Shown piece after piece: positions 10,798 through 19,292 of a stretch of 35,192 nucleotides of DNA. The translations under genes were made by a program, and so were the position numbers. A model generated the notes under the pieces. That model had not been told where the DNA came from and did no database searches. It saw nothing but the letters and a program-made list of their open reading frames with translations. The first letter of the stretch is position 1. The number at the start of each line of letters is the position of its first letter. The DNA is from Beijerinckiaceae bacterium. GTDB taxonomy: Bacteria > Pseudomonadota > Alphaproteobacteria > Rhizobiales > Beijerinckiaceae. The stretch covers positions 1 through 35,192 of the forward strand of contig JAIETL010000107.1 of assembly GCA_019745195.1 (NCBI GenBank), read 5' to 3'.

Positions 10798-12065
10798 CGC
10801 GGCGGCCGGGCATCTCCGGGCTGCTGACGCTCCTGCGGCGCGGCTGGCGCGACCAGGCCGGCGGCGTCCTGATGGTGTTCAGCCTGGGTACGCCCGTGCT
10901 GCTCGCCGGCGCGGGCGCCGCCGTCGATTACGGCCTGCTCTCCACCGCGCGGACCGATCTGCAGAACGCGGCCGACAGCGCGGCGCTGGCGGCCGCCAGG
11001 GAGTTCCGCCTCGGCAACACCAGCGCGGCGACCGTGGCCACCGTCGCCGACCGATTCGCGCAGCAGGCGCTGGCCCAGTCGCGACAGCAGGGGACGGTCT
11101 CGGCCTCCGCCGATATGAGCGCCAAGACCGTGACGGTCGCGATCAGCACCGTCGCCAAGACCACGATCATGCATATGTTCGGCACGGACGCCGCGACGGT
11201 GTCGGTCAGGGCGACGGCCAGGGTCGTCGGCGGCGCACCGATCTGCGTCATCGGGCTGGAGGCGTCGGAAAACTTCACCGTCTCGCTCGACAAGAACGCG
11301 CGGCTCGAAGCGCCCGGCTGCTCGATCTATTCCAATTCGACGAACTCGAACGGTCTCAACGCCAAGAACAACGCCACGATCAAGGCGGCGTTCATCTGCT
11401 CGGCCGGCGGCAAGAGCAGCCCCGGCCCCGGCAGCTTCGTGCCGACGCCGCAGACCGACTGTCCGGTCCTGCCCGATCCGCTGGCGACGCGGCCCGAGCC
11501 GCCCGTGACGGGCTGCGTCATGACCAATGCGGTGATCAAGACCTCGACGACGCTCTACCCGGGCGCCTATTGCGGCGGCCTGTCGATCACGGCCGGCGCG
11601 ACGGTGACAATGAGCCCCGGCGTCTATGCCATCAGGGATGGCGCGTTCTCGGTCGGCGGCGGCGCGGTGGTTTCCGGCGTCAATGTCGGTCTCTTCCTGT
11701 CGGGAAAAGGCGCGCGGCTCGATTTCCAGGCCGCCTCGACGATCTCGCTGACAGCGCCCAAATCGGGCGAAATGGCCGGCATGCTGGTCTTCGAGGACCG
11801 CGACTCGCCGCTCGGCCAGGTCCATGACATCCTCAGCGACAACGCCCGGACCCTGCTGGGAACGATCTATCTGTCGCGCGGCAGGCTGCATGTCGCAGCC
11901 AACAGGCCTGTGGCCAATGAATCGGCCTACACCATCGTCGTCGCCCGCCAGTTCACGCTGTCGGAGGGGCCGACCATGGTGCTCAACACCAACTACTCCG
12001 CCACCAACATCCCGGTGCCGGCCGGCGTCGGCCCCGGCGCGAGCGGACCCCGGCTGACGCAGTGA
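10794..12065 (+). CDS. TadE/TadG-like pilus-assembly-type secreted protein
   Basis: A 423-residue protein with the N-terminal TadG signature: a short basic leader, then a transmembrane segment at about residues 22-45 (GGVLMVFSLGTPVLLAGAGAAVDYG), then the conserved motif of TadE/G proteins around residues 53-66 (RTDLQNAADSAALA). The rest is predicted extracytoplasmic and rich in Ser, Thr, Asn, Gly and Val, with repetitive short beta-strand patterns (for example ITAGATVTMSPGVYAI), suggesting a beta-rich or beta-helical domain. No von Willebrand A metal-site motif was seen. TadG proteins belong to Flp pilus/Tad secretion systems, but no other tad genes are here, so this is an orphan. It overlaps the receiver gene by 4 bases. 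Confidence 0.78.
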   Translation: MTRRPGISGLLTLLRRGWRDQAGGVLMVFSLGTPVLLAGAGAAVDYGLLSTARTDLQNAADSAALAAAREFRLGNTSAATVATVADRFAQQALAQSRQQGTVSASADMSAKTVTVAISTVAKTTIMHMFGTDAATVSVRATARVVGGAPICVIGLEASENFTVSLDKNARLEAPGCSIYSNSTNSNGLNAKNNATIKAAFICSAGGKSSPGPGSFVPTPQTDCPVLPDPLATRPEPPVTGCVMTNAVIKTSTTLYPGAYCGGLSITAGATVTMSPGVYAIRDGAFSVGGGAVVSGVNVGLFLSGKGARLDFQAASTISLTAPKSGEMAGMLVFEDRDSPLGQVHDILSDNARTLLGTIYLSRGRLHVAANRPVANESAYTIVVARQFTLSEGPTMVLNTNYSATNIPVPAGVGPGASGPRLTQ

Positions 12066-12080
12066 AACGGCGATCGCGGC

Positions 12081-12836
12081 TCAGCCGGGTTCGGGCCGCG
12101 GCCAGCGCTGACGCAGAAGCTCGTCGACAGCCTCGACGCTGACGGCCGGCGAGAACAGATAGCCCTGCAGGTAATGGCAGCCGGATATCCGGAGAAAACG
12201 CTGCTGCTCGCGGGTCTCGACGCCTTCGGCGACGACCTTGAGGCCGAGCGCCCGCGACAGCGCCGTCACCGCCTGAACGATCGCCGCCGCCTTCAGATTG
12301 CCGACGCCTTCGACCATCGACTTGTCGAGCTTCAGCTTGTCGAGCGGCAGTTTCTGCAGATAGGACAGGCTCGAATAGCCGGTGCCGAAATCGTCCAGCG
12401 CGATCCTGACACCATGTGCGCGCAGGGCCTCCATGGTGGCGCTGGCGCGGCCGAAATCCTCGATGATCGTGCCTTCCAGCAGTTCCAGTTCGATCTGCGT
12501 CGGCGCGACGCCGACCTCGGCGATCAGCGCGATCATGCGTGCGGAAAAATCCGGGTGCTGGAACTGGCGGGCGCCGATATTGACCGCGACCGAGAGGTCG
12601 GGCCAGCGGCGGGCGTCGCTGCAGGCCTGCCGCAGGATGCGCCAGTCCAGCGCATCGGCCTCCTCCGGCGTCGCAATCGCGGCCAGCATGTCCTGCGGGC
12701 CGGTTACCGAGCCGTCAGGCCGCCTTGCGCGCAGCAGCGCCTCCAGCCCGACGAAACGCCCGCCATCGGCCGTGACCTGCGGCTGATAGAACAGTGTCGG
12801 CTGCTCGGCCGAGCCGATAGCGGCGGCGTCGCTCAA
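12081..12836 (-). CDS. Stand-alone EAL-domain cyclic-di-GMP phosphodiesterase
   Basis: A 251-residue protein that is essentially a complete EAL domain. The metal- and substrate-binding residues are all present: Glu32 (EAL), Asn86 (NIGARQF), Glu118 (IELELLE), Asp148-Asp149 (DDFGTGYSS), Lys169 (LKLD), Glu204 (VVAEGVET) and Gln224 (QGYLF). Hydrolysis of c-di-GMP to pGpG is therefore expected. There is no GGDEF, sensor or membrane domain. The start is TTG at 12836, supported by a purine-rich Shine-Dalgarno sequence (aaggaagga) 7 bases upstream; no ATG fits the N-terminus. It is convergent with the TadG-like gene, with 15 bases between them. Confidence 0.92.
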   Translation of the reverse strand: MSDAAAIGSAEQPTLFYQPQVTADGGRFVGLEALLRARRPDGSVTGPQDMLAAIATPEEADALDWRILRQACSDARRWPDLSVAVNIGARQFQHPDFSARMIALIAEVGVAPTQIELELLEGTIIEDFGRASATMEALRAHGVRIALDDFGTGYSSLSYLQKLPLDKLKLDKSMVEGVGNLKAAAIVQAVTALSRALGLKVVAEGVETREQQRFLRISGCHYLQGYLFSPAVSVEAVDELLRQRWPRPEPG

Positions 12837-12956
12837 GATCGAATCCTTCCTTAAACCATCCCGGCACGATAGCAGAGGAAGGTTATCAACTTCACAGCGG
12901 CGCGCATTTTCGCTCGCCGGTTGACGAAAGCGCCGGCCTGCGCGACCCCGTCAGCC

Positions 12957-14756
12957 ATGACTCATCCTTCCCAGCGCAGCTTTCTTGGCGTCACGCGCTC
13001 CGCGCTCGGCCGGCTCTGGCGCGACCGGCTCGACGCCGCAGGGCTTGGCCGGGCGGAGGCGCTGGCGCAGGTCGAGGGCATTCCCGACGTGCTGGCGCGT
13101 CTGCTCGCCGGCCGCGGCGTCGAGCCGGCGGACGCCGTGCGCTTCCTCGAGCCGAGGCTGCGCGACCTCCTGCCGGACCCTGCGATCCTGACCGGCATGG
13201 ACGCCGCCGCCGAGAGGCTGGCCAGCGCCGCACAGCGTGGCGAAAAGATCGCGATCTTTGGCGATTACGATGTCGACGGGGCCTGCTCGGCTGCGCTGCT
13301 GGCCGGTTTCCTGACGCAGGCGGGAGCACGGCCGCGCATCCATATCCCCGACCGGCTGATCGAGGGCTACGGCCCCAACGCCGAGGCGATCGCGATGCTG
13401 GCGGGCGAGGGCGCAACCCTGCTCGTCACCGTCGATTGCGGCACGACCAGTCATGAGCCGTTGGCGCAGGCGCGCCGGCTCGGGCTCGATGTCGTGGTGC
13501 TCGACCATCATCAGGCGCCCGAGCGCCTTCCCGAGGTGGAAGCGCTGGTCAATCCCAACCGTCAGGACGACCTCTCCGGTCTCGGCCATCTCTGCGCCGC
13601 CGGCGTCGTGTTCCTGACGCTGGTCGCCGCGAACCGCGCCTTGCGAGGCAGGGGCTTTTGGGCCGGCCGGCCCGAGCCGGATCTGCTGGCGGCGCTCGAT
13701 CTCGTGGCGCTGGCCACCGTCGCCGACGTCGTGCCATTGACCGGGCTGAACCGCGCCTTCGTGCGGCAGGGGATTTCCATCCTGCGCGGGCGGGCCCGGC
13801 CCGGCCTCGTCGCGCTGATGGATGTCGCGGGTCTCGACGGCCCGGTCCAGCCCTGGCATCTCGGCTTCCTGCTCGGCCCGCGCATCAATGCCGGCGGCCG
13901 CATCGGCGACGCGGCTTTGGGCGCGAGGCTTTTGCTGACGCAGGACGAGATCGAGGCGCGCGGCATCGCCGCTGAGCTCAACCGCCTCAATCAGGAGCGT
14001 CAGGAGATCGAGCGGCAGGCGGTGGCCGAGGCGGTCGCCGAAGCCGATTACCGCCTGTCGCTGCAGCCCGACCAGCCCGTGCTGCTGGCGGGCTCGGCCG
14101 ACTGGCATCCAGGCATCGTCGGACTCGTCGCGGCGCGGCTGAAGGAGCGCTTCCGGCGGCCGGCCTTCGCTCTCGCTGTCAACGGGGAGGGCGGGGCGAC
14201 GGGTTCGGGCCGCTCGGTCGCGGGGGTCGATCTCGGCGCGGCCGTGCGCGCGGCGGTGGAGGCGGGGCTCGCCGTCAAGGGCGGCGGCCACGCCATGGCG
14301 GCGGGCGTCACCCTCGCTGCGGGCCAGAGCGAGGCCTTCCTTACCTTCCTGACGCAGCGTCTGGCGGGCGAGGTCGCGTCGGCCGGCGAGGCGCAGGCGC
14401 TGCTGATCGACGGCGCGCTCAGCGCCGGCGGCGCGAGCCCGCGCCTCATCGCCGAGATCGACAAGGCCGGGCCGTTCGGCTCGGGCGCGCCCGAGCCGGT
14501 CTTCGTCTTCCCCTCCCATCGCCTGACCGACGTCGTCGAGATCGGCAGCGGCGGCCATCTGCGGATCAAGCTCAAGGCCGGCGACGGGGCGAGCATCGGC
14601 GGCATCGTCTTCCGCGCCGCGCAGGAGCCGCTCGGCCAGGCGCTGCTGGCGGCGCGCGGCGAGAGCGTCCATCTCGCCGCCACGCTGACGCTCAACCGCT
14701 GGGGCGGCAATGAGAGCGCCGAACTGCGCGTGCTCGACATCGCCCGGCAGGCCTGA
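12957..14756 (+). CDS. recJ: Single-stranded-DNA-specific 5'-3' exonuclease RecJ
   Basis: Degrades single-stranded DNA 5'-3' in recombination repair (RecF pathway) and mismatch repair. The 599-residue protein shows the DHH superfamily motifs in order: FGDYDVDG (101-108), VTVDCG (about 157-162), DHH (183-185), then a GGRIGDA-containing segment and the DHHA1 motif GGGHAMAAG. An OB-like C-terminal domain follows (LRIKLKAGDG...). ATG 12957 is chosen; a TTG at 12921 would add 12 unconserved residues. In several Hyphomicrobiales recJ follows glpX directly (recalled), whereas here about 9.7 kb separates them. Confidence 0.95.
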   Translation: MTHPSQRSFLGVTRSALGRLWRDRLDAAGLGRAEALAQVEGIPDVLARLLAGRGVEPADAVRFLEPRLRDLLPDPAILTGMDAAAERLASAAQRGEKIAIFGDYDVDGACSAALLAGFLTQAGARPRIHIPDRLIEGYGPNAEAIAMLAGEGATLLVTVDCGTTSHEPLAQARRLGLDVVVLDHHQAPERLPEVEALVNPNRQDDLSGLGHLCAAGVVFLTLVAANRALRGRGFWAGRPEPDLLAALDLVALATVADVVPLTGLNRAFVRQGISILRGRARPGLVALMDVAGLDGPVQPWHLGFLLGPRINAGGRIGDAALGARLLLTQDEIEARGIAAELNRLNQERQEIERQAVAEAVAEADYRLSLQPDQPVLLAGSADWHPGIVGLVAARLKERFRRPAFALAVNGEGGATGSGRSVAGVDLGAAVRAAVEAGLAVKGGGHAMAAGVTLAAGQSEAFLTFLTQRLAGEVASAGEAQALLIDGALSAGGASPRLIAEIDKAGPFGSGAPEPVFVFPSHRLTDVVEIGSGGHLRIKLKAGDGASIGGIVFRAAQEPLGQALLAARGESVHLAATLTLNRWGGNESAELRVLDIARQA

Positions 14757-14761
14757 GAGCC

Positions 14762-14791
14762 GCGCCGCGCCTGCGGCCATTCGCGCGGCGC
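14762..14791 (+). terminator. GC-rich stem-loop after recJ
   Basis: A perfect 9-base stem (14762-14770 with 14783-14791, gcgccgcgc and its complement) with a 12-base loop starts 5 bases after the recJ stop. Only a weak T content follows, so it is a possible terminator or mRNA-end hairpin separating recJ from the tRNA gene. Confidence 0.45.
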
Positions 14792-14889
14792 TTGCTCACA
14801 GGTCGCGTCAAACTCGGGCTTGCAGTGCCTCTCCCCTGACACTATACCTCGGTCCGCTTCGCGACGGCCACACCGTCGCTCCAGAGCAA

Positions 14890-14964
14890 GCGACCTTCGT
14901 CTATCGGTTAGGACACCAGCCTTTCACGCTGGGGAGACGGGTTCGACTCCCGTAGGTCGCGCCA
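14890..14964 (+). tRNA. tRNA-Glu, anticodon TTC
   Basis: A complete cloverleaf of 75 bases with encoded CCA end. Acceptor arms are gcgacct (14890-14896) and aggtcgc (14954-14960), followed by discriminator G and CCA (14962-14964). The anticodon stem is ccagc/gctgg around the loop ctTTCac, giving anticodon UUC. The T-loop contains ggTTCGACtcc. It lies alone in the recJ to oxidoreductase spacer. A short inverted repeat (caccc at 14963-14967 and gggtg at 14974-14978) directly follows. Confidence 0.97.
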
Positions 14965-15024
14965 CCCGATCATGGGTGATGCATCGTATCCCGCCACCTC
15001 CCGCGACCACGCCGCCCGGCTCGT

Positions 15025-16383
15025 TCACGCCGCCTGAGTGTTGGGGCGCGCGAAGGCGGCCTCCATCTCGCGCCGCACCTTCACTGCGGTCGAGGCCGGG
15101 TCGTAGGCGACGTCGCTCCATTTCAGGCGCTGGCCCTGCGCGATGTCGGTCTTCAGCTTGACGTTGTGGGCGAGGCCCAACGGCAGGTAGCCCTCGTCGA
15201 GCGAGGCCGAGGCCGGGGTCTGCTTGCCCCAGACGCAGAAACCGCCTTCGCCGTCGAGCATTTCGCCGGCCTTCAGCGCGCGCTTGGCGGTGGCGACGAC
15301 GTCGGAGTTGAACATGATGGCTGCGCCCGTCGCCTCCTTGCGGAGGGCTGCCGAGGCGACCGAAATGCCCAGTTCCAGCCCGATCATGTGGATCGGCCGG
15401 TAGAGGCAGGCATATTTCCCGCTGCTGTCGGGCAGCATCGAATACTCGCGAAAACACTCCTCGCTATAGGCGCTGTCGGTCTCGAACACGACATAGGTGC
15501 CCATCACCAGCGAATGCGGCACGTCCGTGCCGTCGCGATAGACCGAGGATGTTACCTCGGTGACGCCGGCCCGCTCCAGCACGCCGCCATCGGCCTTCGG
15601 CTTGCAGATCTCGGCGTGCTCGAAGCGCGTCGCCGGCGGGAAGCTTAGCCCTTCGGCCTGCGAATGCAGACCCGTGGCGTTGCACACCGCCGTCATCTCG
15701 ATGCCCGACTTCGTGCCGTCGACGAAGGAGTTGAACATTTTGGGATTGATCGACTTGCGGTCCCTGATTTTCATATACTTGTCGAGGATGTCCCAGACCG
15801 TGTCGGGCGTCGACTGGTGATAGGTCGGGTGATAGCGCGTGCCCTTGCCGGCGGACACGACCTTGAAGCCGGCGGCGCGGGCCCAGTCGACCTGCTCGGC
15901 GATCAGCGCCGGCTGGTCGCCCCAGGCCAGCGAATAGACCACGCCGGCCGCCTTCGCCTTGCGCGCCAGGATCGGGCCTGCGACCGCGTCGGCCTCGACA
16001 TTGACCATGATGATGTGCTTGCCGTGCTCGATCGCCTTGAGCGCGAAGGCGATGCCGGCGCCGGGATCGCCCGTCGCCTCGATGATGACCTCGACGGCCG
16101 GATGGGTGACGAGGCTGTCGGCATTGTCGGTGATCACGGTCGAGCCGTGGCTGAGCGCATCGTCGATCGAGGCGGCCGCGTATTGCTCCGCCGGCCAGCA
16201 GCCGAGCTTGAGCTGCGAGCGCGGCCGGTCCGTGTTGAGGTCGGCGACGCCGACGATGTGCATGCCGTCCGTGTTGCGGGCCTGCGAGAGGAACATGGTG
16301 CCGAACTTGCCGGCGCCGATGATGCCGACCGTGACCGGCCGCCCGGCCGCTTTGCGTTCAAGGAGCATGCGATGCAGGTTCAT
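15025..16383 (-). CDS. Homoserine-dehydrogenase-like NAD(P) oxidoreductase with C-terminal SAF domain (COG4091 type)
   Basis: A 452-residue protein. Residues about 17-150 are a Rossmann domain with GAGKFG (23-28), like homoserine dehydrogenase. The middle contains conserved blocks GKGTRYHPTYHQSTPDTVWD and NSFVDGTKSGIEM. The C-terminal about 75 residues (KRALKAGEMLDGEGGFCVWG... PLGLAHNVKLKTDIAQGQ) form a SAF domain, as in antifreeze-like and sugar-acid dehydratases. This matches the group described as predicted homoserine dehydrogenase with SAF domain. Its substrate is unsettled and probably a carbohydrate-like compound rather than homoserine, since true hom is at 878. It is single on the minus strand with no evident pathway partner. 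Upstream of ATG 16383 on the minus strand there is a purine-rich stretch (gagaggaaaagg), rather far at about 12 bases. Confidence 0.85.
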   Translation of the reverse strand: MNLHRMLLERKAAGRPVTVGIIGAGKFGTMFLSQARNTDGMHIVGVADLNTDRPRSQLKLGCWPAEQYAAASIDDALSHGSTVITDNADSLVTHPAVEVIIEATGDPGAGIAFALKAIEHGKHIIMVNVEADAVAGPILARKAKAAGVVYSLAWGDQPALIAEQVDWARAAGFKVVSAGKGTRYHPTYHQSTPDTVWDILDKYMKIRDRKSINPKMFNSFVDGTKSGIEMTAVCNATGLHSQAEGLSFPPATRFEHAEICKPKADGGVLERAGVTEVTSSVYRDGTDVPHSLVMGTYVVFETDSAYSEECFREYSMLPDSSGKYACLYRPIHMIGLELGISVASAALRKEATGAAIMFNSDVVATAKRALKAGEMLDGEGGFCVWGKQTPASASLDEGYLPLGLAHNVKLKTDIAQGQRLKWSDVAYDPASTAVKVRREMEAAFARPNTQAA

Positions 16384-16699
16384 TTCGTCTCAAGCCTTTT
16401 CCTCTCGGCCGATCGGGGATCGGACCAGCCTCATCCAGCGAGGGCAGGGCGGTCTTGACGACGAAATCCGGCCGCATGGGCTGCGCCCGCGACGGCCGAT
16501 CCGCAGGCCCGAAGCCGCGCGGCAGGCTCGTATGTCTCGCTTGCCGGCGATCGACGTCTTCTCCCGATGCGGCTTCGTTCGATGAGCCGCTGTCCTCGTC
16601 GTCGAGTGCTAGCATGGCGAGCCGGCGCAGCTAAAGCGAATAGATTGGCGCTATCGGTGAGTGGAATTCACCTGTGCGCGAAAAATTCCGACCTGCCCC
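16384..16699. other. Gene-free spacer between tonB and the SAF oxidoreductase gene
   Basis: 316 bases with no credible gene; the short frames here lack family resemblance and ribosome binding sites. It must contain the promoter of the minus-strand oxidoreductase. A small imperfect palindrome, GGTGA (16656-16660) and TCACC (16668-16672), lies next to tonB's end and is the only symmetry noticed. No terminator with a T tract was seen. Confidence 0.5.
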
Positions 16700-17596
16700 T
16701 CAGCGCGAGAACCGCACCGGAACCGCGAGACTGATCATGCCGCCGCCGAGCCCGCTCGGCGGGGCCGGCACCGGGCTGGCGCGGCGCACCATGGCGACCG
16801 CCTCCTGATCGAGCGCCGCGTCGCCCGATGAGCCGGCGAGCCTTGCCGCGACCACATTGCCGCCGCGGTCGATCGCGAATGCGACCTGGACGGTGCCGGG
16901 GCTCGCCCCGCCGGGAAAGCGCTTGTAGCGGTTGAGATGGGCGATCAGCGAACCGCGCCAGCTTGCGGTCGAGACGCTCGGCTGTGCGACCGCGCCGCTG
17001 GAGGCCGGGTTTGGAGCTTCGGCTCGCGGCGGCGCAGGCGGGGGAGCCGCAGCTTCACGCTGGCGCGGCCGTTCGACCGGCTTGCGCTCGACCACGCGCG
17101 GCTTGGGCGGCGGTTTGCGCGCGGCGGGTTTTTCGACCCGTTTCGGCGGTTCGGGCGGCGGCGGGGCCAGCACGGCGAGCGCATCGGGAATCGTCGGCAG
17201 TTCGGGCAGCCTGATCTCGGGTTCGGGCAATTGAACCGGCGTCGGTTGCGGCTCGGACTCAAGCGGCGGCTCGACGGGCTTTTCGACGACGGGCTCCGGC
17301 GGCGGCGGCTCGGGCTCGGCGGGAGGCGTTTCCTTGACCGGCTCGGGCGGGGCCTCGGGCGCGACGGGCTCGGGCGCGGGAGGCAGCGTCTCGGCCGGCG
17401 CTTCCTGCGCGATCGAGACGGCGGCGAGTTCGATCATGATCGCGGGCTCGGGCGCGCCCGCGGCCGCCTCGGCATGAGCAGGCTGCCAGTTGAGCGCGAT
17501 CCAGAGCGCCGCGACATGCGCCGCGGCGACCGCCAACGCCGCCGCGCTCCAGCGCAGCAGGCCGGGCCAGCGCCGTGCGCGCAGCGTGGGCGTCAT
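16700..17596 (-). CDS. tonB: TonB energy-transducing protein
   Basis: Couples the proton-motive force from ExbB-ExbD to outer-membrane TonB-dependent receptors (siderophore, haem and other uptake). The 298-residue protein has an N-terminal membrane anchor at about residues 15-36, then a long Pro/Glu- and later Pro/Lys/Arg-rich periplasm-spanning region (about 60-195), and a C-terminal TonB domain from about residue 210 with YKRFPGGASPGTVQVAFAIDR and a family-typical S-SGDAALDQEA stretch. No exbB or exbD is adjacent, so it is an orphan copy. An Irr-type iron control element lies 103-119 bases upstream of the start, indicating iron or haem control. Confidence 0.92.
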   Translation of the reverse strand: MTPTLRARRWPGLLRWSAAALAVAAAHVAALWIALNWQPAHAEAAAGAPEPAIMIELAAVSIAQEAPAETLPPAPEPVAPEAPPEPVKETPPAEPEPPPPEPVVEKPVEPPLESEPQPTPVQLPEPEIRLPELPTIPDALAVLAPPPPEPPKRVEKPAARKPPPKPRVVERKPVERPRQREAAAPPPAPPRAEAPNPASSGAVAQPSVSTASWRGSLIAHLNRYKRFPGGASPGTVQVAFAIDRGGNVVAARLAGSSGDAALDQEAVAMVRRASPVPAPPSGLGGGMISLAVPVRFSR

Positions 17597-17698
17597 GGCG
17601 CGAGAATCCTGGTGGGGCGATATGGCACGGCGTCATCCCGCTCCTGGGTAGGCGGAGACGGACATAGCGCGGCAGGAATAGCTGTGCAATCACAGTGT

Positions 17699-17715
17699 TT
17701 TAGACGAATTCTAAA
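17699..17715. promoter_or_regulatory. Iron control element (Irr box) upstream of tonB
   Basis: The 17-base sequence TTTAGACGAATTCTAAA matches the Hyphomicrobiales iron control element TTTAGAA-N3-TTCTAAA at 13 of 14 defined positions (one C for A). It lies between divergent genes, 103 bases before the tonB start and 138 bases before the small gene at 17853. Irr is the haem-responsive Fur-family regulator that binds such sites. tonB is the logical target. A small hairpin, CTGTG/CACAG, at 17682-17695 lies between the box and tonB. Confidence 0.75.
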
Positions 17716-17852
17716 GTCCTGCTCCGGCCTCCGCTTGCGGCAAATCGCAACCGCATGGGACGCAAAGCCTTTTAGTCTTGGACCCTCGGCCGGCCGCGCG
17801 GTCTAATTGGATGAGCGGGCAGGCAGGCCTGCGCCATGAACGGGAGAGCCGG

Positions 17853-18059
17853 ATGCCGCTGATCCGCATCGAGCCGGTCGAGGACCGCCAGTCGGGCCGC
17901 TTCGCGATCGAGATCTACTTTCCCGCCGACGCCGAGCGCCCGCTGGTCACGACCGCTCCGCGCTACAAGAGCGCCGCCGCCGCCGAGCAGGACACCATCG
18001 CGATCCTGGCCGCCGCCGCCAACAACCCCGCGCCCGAGGAGCCGCCGAACCGGCGCTAG
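17853..18059 (+). CDS. Small hypothetical protein, 68 aa
   Basis: ATG 17853 is preceded by a purine-rich site (cgggagag). The product starts MPLIRIEPVEDRQSG, has alternating hydrophobic residues (RFAIEIYF), then TAPRYKSAAAAEQDTIAIL and a Pro/Glu-rich tail. The pattern of a beta hairpin followed by a residue block like YKSKAAAE is faintly reminiscent of YegP/DUF1508 repeats, but that is a weak resemblance and not a call. Codon use is like the neighbours. Its stop TAG shares the palindrome CTAG (18056-18059) with the stop of the opposite-strand gene. Function unknown. Confidence 0.65.
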   Translation: MPLIRIEPVEDRQSGRFAIEIYFPADAERPLVTTAPRYKSAAAAEQDTIAILAAAANNPAPEEPPNRR

Positions 18060-19255
18060 CCGATGCCGGGCGCAACCTGGTGCCGAAGCGCGACCTCGCG
18101 GCCCGTGCGCGCCGATTCGAGAATCGCGAGGCAGACCTCCAGCGTCGCCATGCCCCATGCGCCCGAATGCAGCGGCGCGACGTTGCGCCTGGCCGCCGCA
18201 TGCAGTTCGTCGATCACCTCCGCGCGCGGAACCTTCGGAGCGGGCAGGGGGGCGAGCCAGCGTCGCTGATCCTCATAGATCATCACCCCCTCGGCCAGCG
18301 GCCGCAGATCGGCTTTGTCGCAGGAGACGAGGACCGGCCCGAAATGGTTGTGCGCGACCGGCGCGGCGGCCGCCGAGATCGTCGCCAGACCATAGGCGCG
18401 GCCGTTCTTGAGCGCGGTTTCCTCCTCGGGCGACGCGATGGCGGCGAGCGCGCGCCGCGCCGCGCCATAGCTTTCGGGATCGCGCCGCTGTCCGAGTTCG
18501 CCGATCCAGCCCATCTGTTCGTCGCTGTCGTAGCGGCCGTAGCCGCTGTAGCTCAGCGTGGCGCTTGCGCCGTCATTGAAGGTCAGAAAGGCCTGATAGG
18601 CCCCCTCGGTCGGGCGCGCCGGGTCGAACCGGCCGGTGACGGCGCGCACCGTCCGGGCCATGCCGCCGGCCAGCAGCCGCACCACATCGACCTGATGCGC
18701 GCCCTGGCTGAAGACCACCCCGCCGCCCTGGGCGGTGTCGAGTTCCTCGGGCCGGCGCGGCCGGTAGAGGAAATCGGTGTAGGTCGTCGCCGTGATCATG
18801 CGTGGCTGGCCGAAGCGGCCGCTGCGGATCAGCGCGGCAGTGTGGAGATAGGGCAGGTTGTAGGAATGGCTGTGCCCGACCATCAGATGCACGCCGCCCG
18901 CTTGCGCCGCCGCGATCATCGCCTCGCAATCGGCGATGGTCAGCGCCATCGGCTTCTCGACGAGGATGTGCTTGCCATGCGCCGCCGCCAGCGCGACATG
19001 CGCGACATGGAACTGGTGCGGGGAGGCGATGTAGATAGCCTCGACGCTCTCGTCGGCACAAAGCGCCTCGACATCGTCATAGGCCTGCGCGGCCTGCTCC
19101 GCCGTAGAGAAATCCTGCACGAACTGCCGGCGCGCCTCCTCGCGCGGATCCGAGGCCGCGACGAGCCGCACGAGCGGATGCCCGGCCAGCGTCGGCAGCA
19201 TCAGCATGAAGGCGCGGCCGAGCCCGATGACGCCGAGCCGAAGGGGAACGGTCAT
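18056..19255 (-). CDS. pht4: Gfo/Idh/MocA dehydrogenase resembling phthalate 4,5-cis-dihydrodiol dehydrogenase (Pht4/OphB)
   Basis: Predicted to oxidise cis-4,5-dihydro-4,5-dihydroxyphthalate to 4,5-dihydroxyphthalate with NAD(P)+, in the cytoplasm. The 399-residue protein has the nucleotide-binding GLGRAF (11-16), the family EKP (100-102) and the catalytic GAHQVD (about 185-190). The stretches TYTDFLYRPRRPEELDT and RPTEGAYQAFLTF with SYSGYGRYDSDE agree with what I recall of Pht4/OphB and set it apart from generic sugar dehydrogenases. ATG 19255 is preferred to a GTG at 19273. It lies downstream of the reductase gene on the same strand, separated by a palindromic repeat. Substrate assignment rests on homology and neighbours. 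Confidence 0.78.
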   Translation of the reverse strand: MTVPLRLGVIGLGRAFMLMLPTLAGHPLVRLVAASDPREEARRQFVQDFSTAEQAAQAYDDVEALCADESVEAIYIASPHQFHVAHVALAAAHGKHILVEKPMALTIADCEAMIAAAQAGGVHLMVGHSHSYNLPYLHTAALIRSGRFGQPRMITATTYTDFLYRPRRPEELDTAQGGGVVFSQGAHQVDVVRLLAGGMARTVRAVTGRFDPARPTEGAYQAFLTFNDGASATLSYSGYGRYDSDEQMGWIGELGQRRDPESYGAARRALAAIASPEEETALKNGRAYGLATISAAAAPVAHNHFGPVLVSCDKADLRPLAEGVMIYEDQRRWLAPLPAPKVPRAEVIDELHAAARRNVAPLHSGAWGMATLEVCLAILESARTGREVALRHQVAPGIG

Positions 19256-19292
19256 GGCGCGAACCACCTCCACGATCCTGACAGGACCGAGC

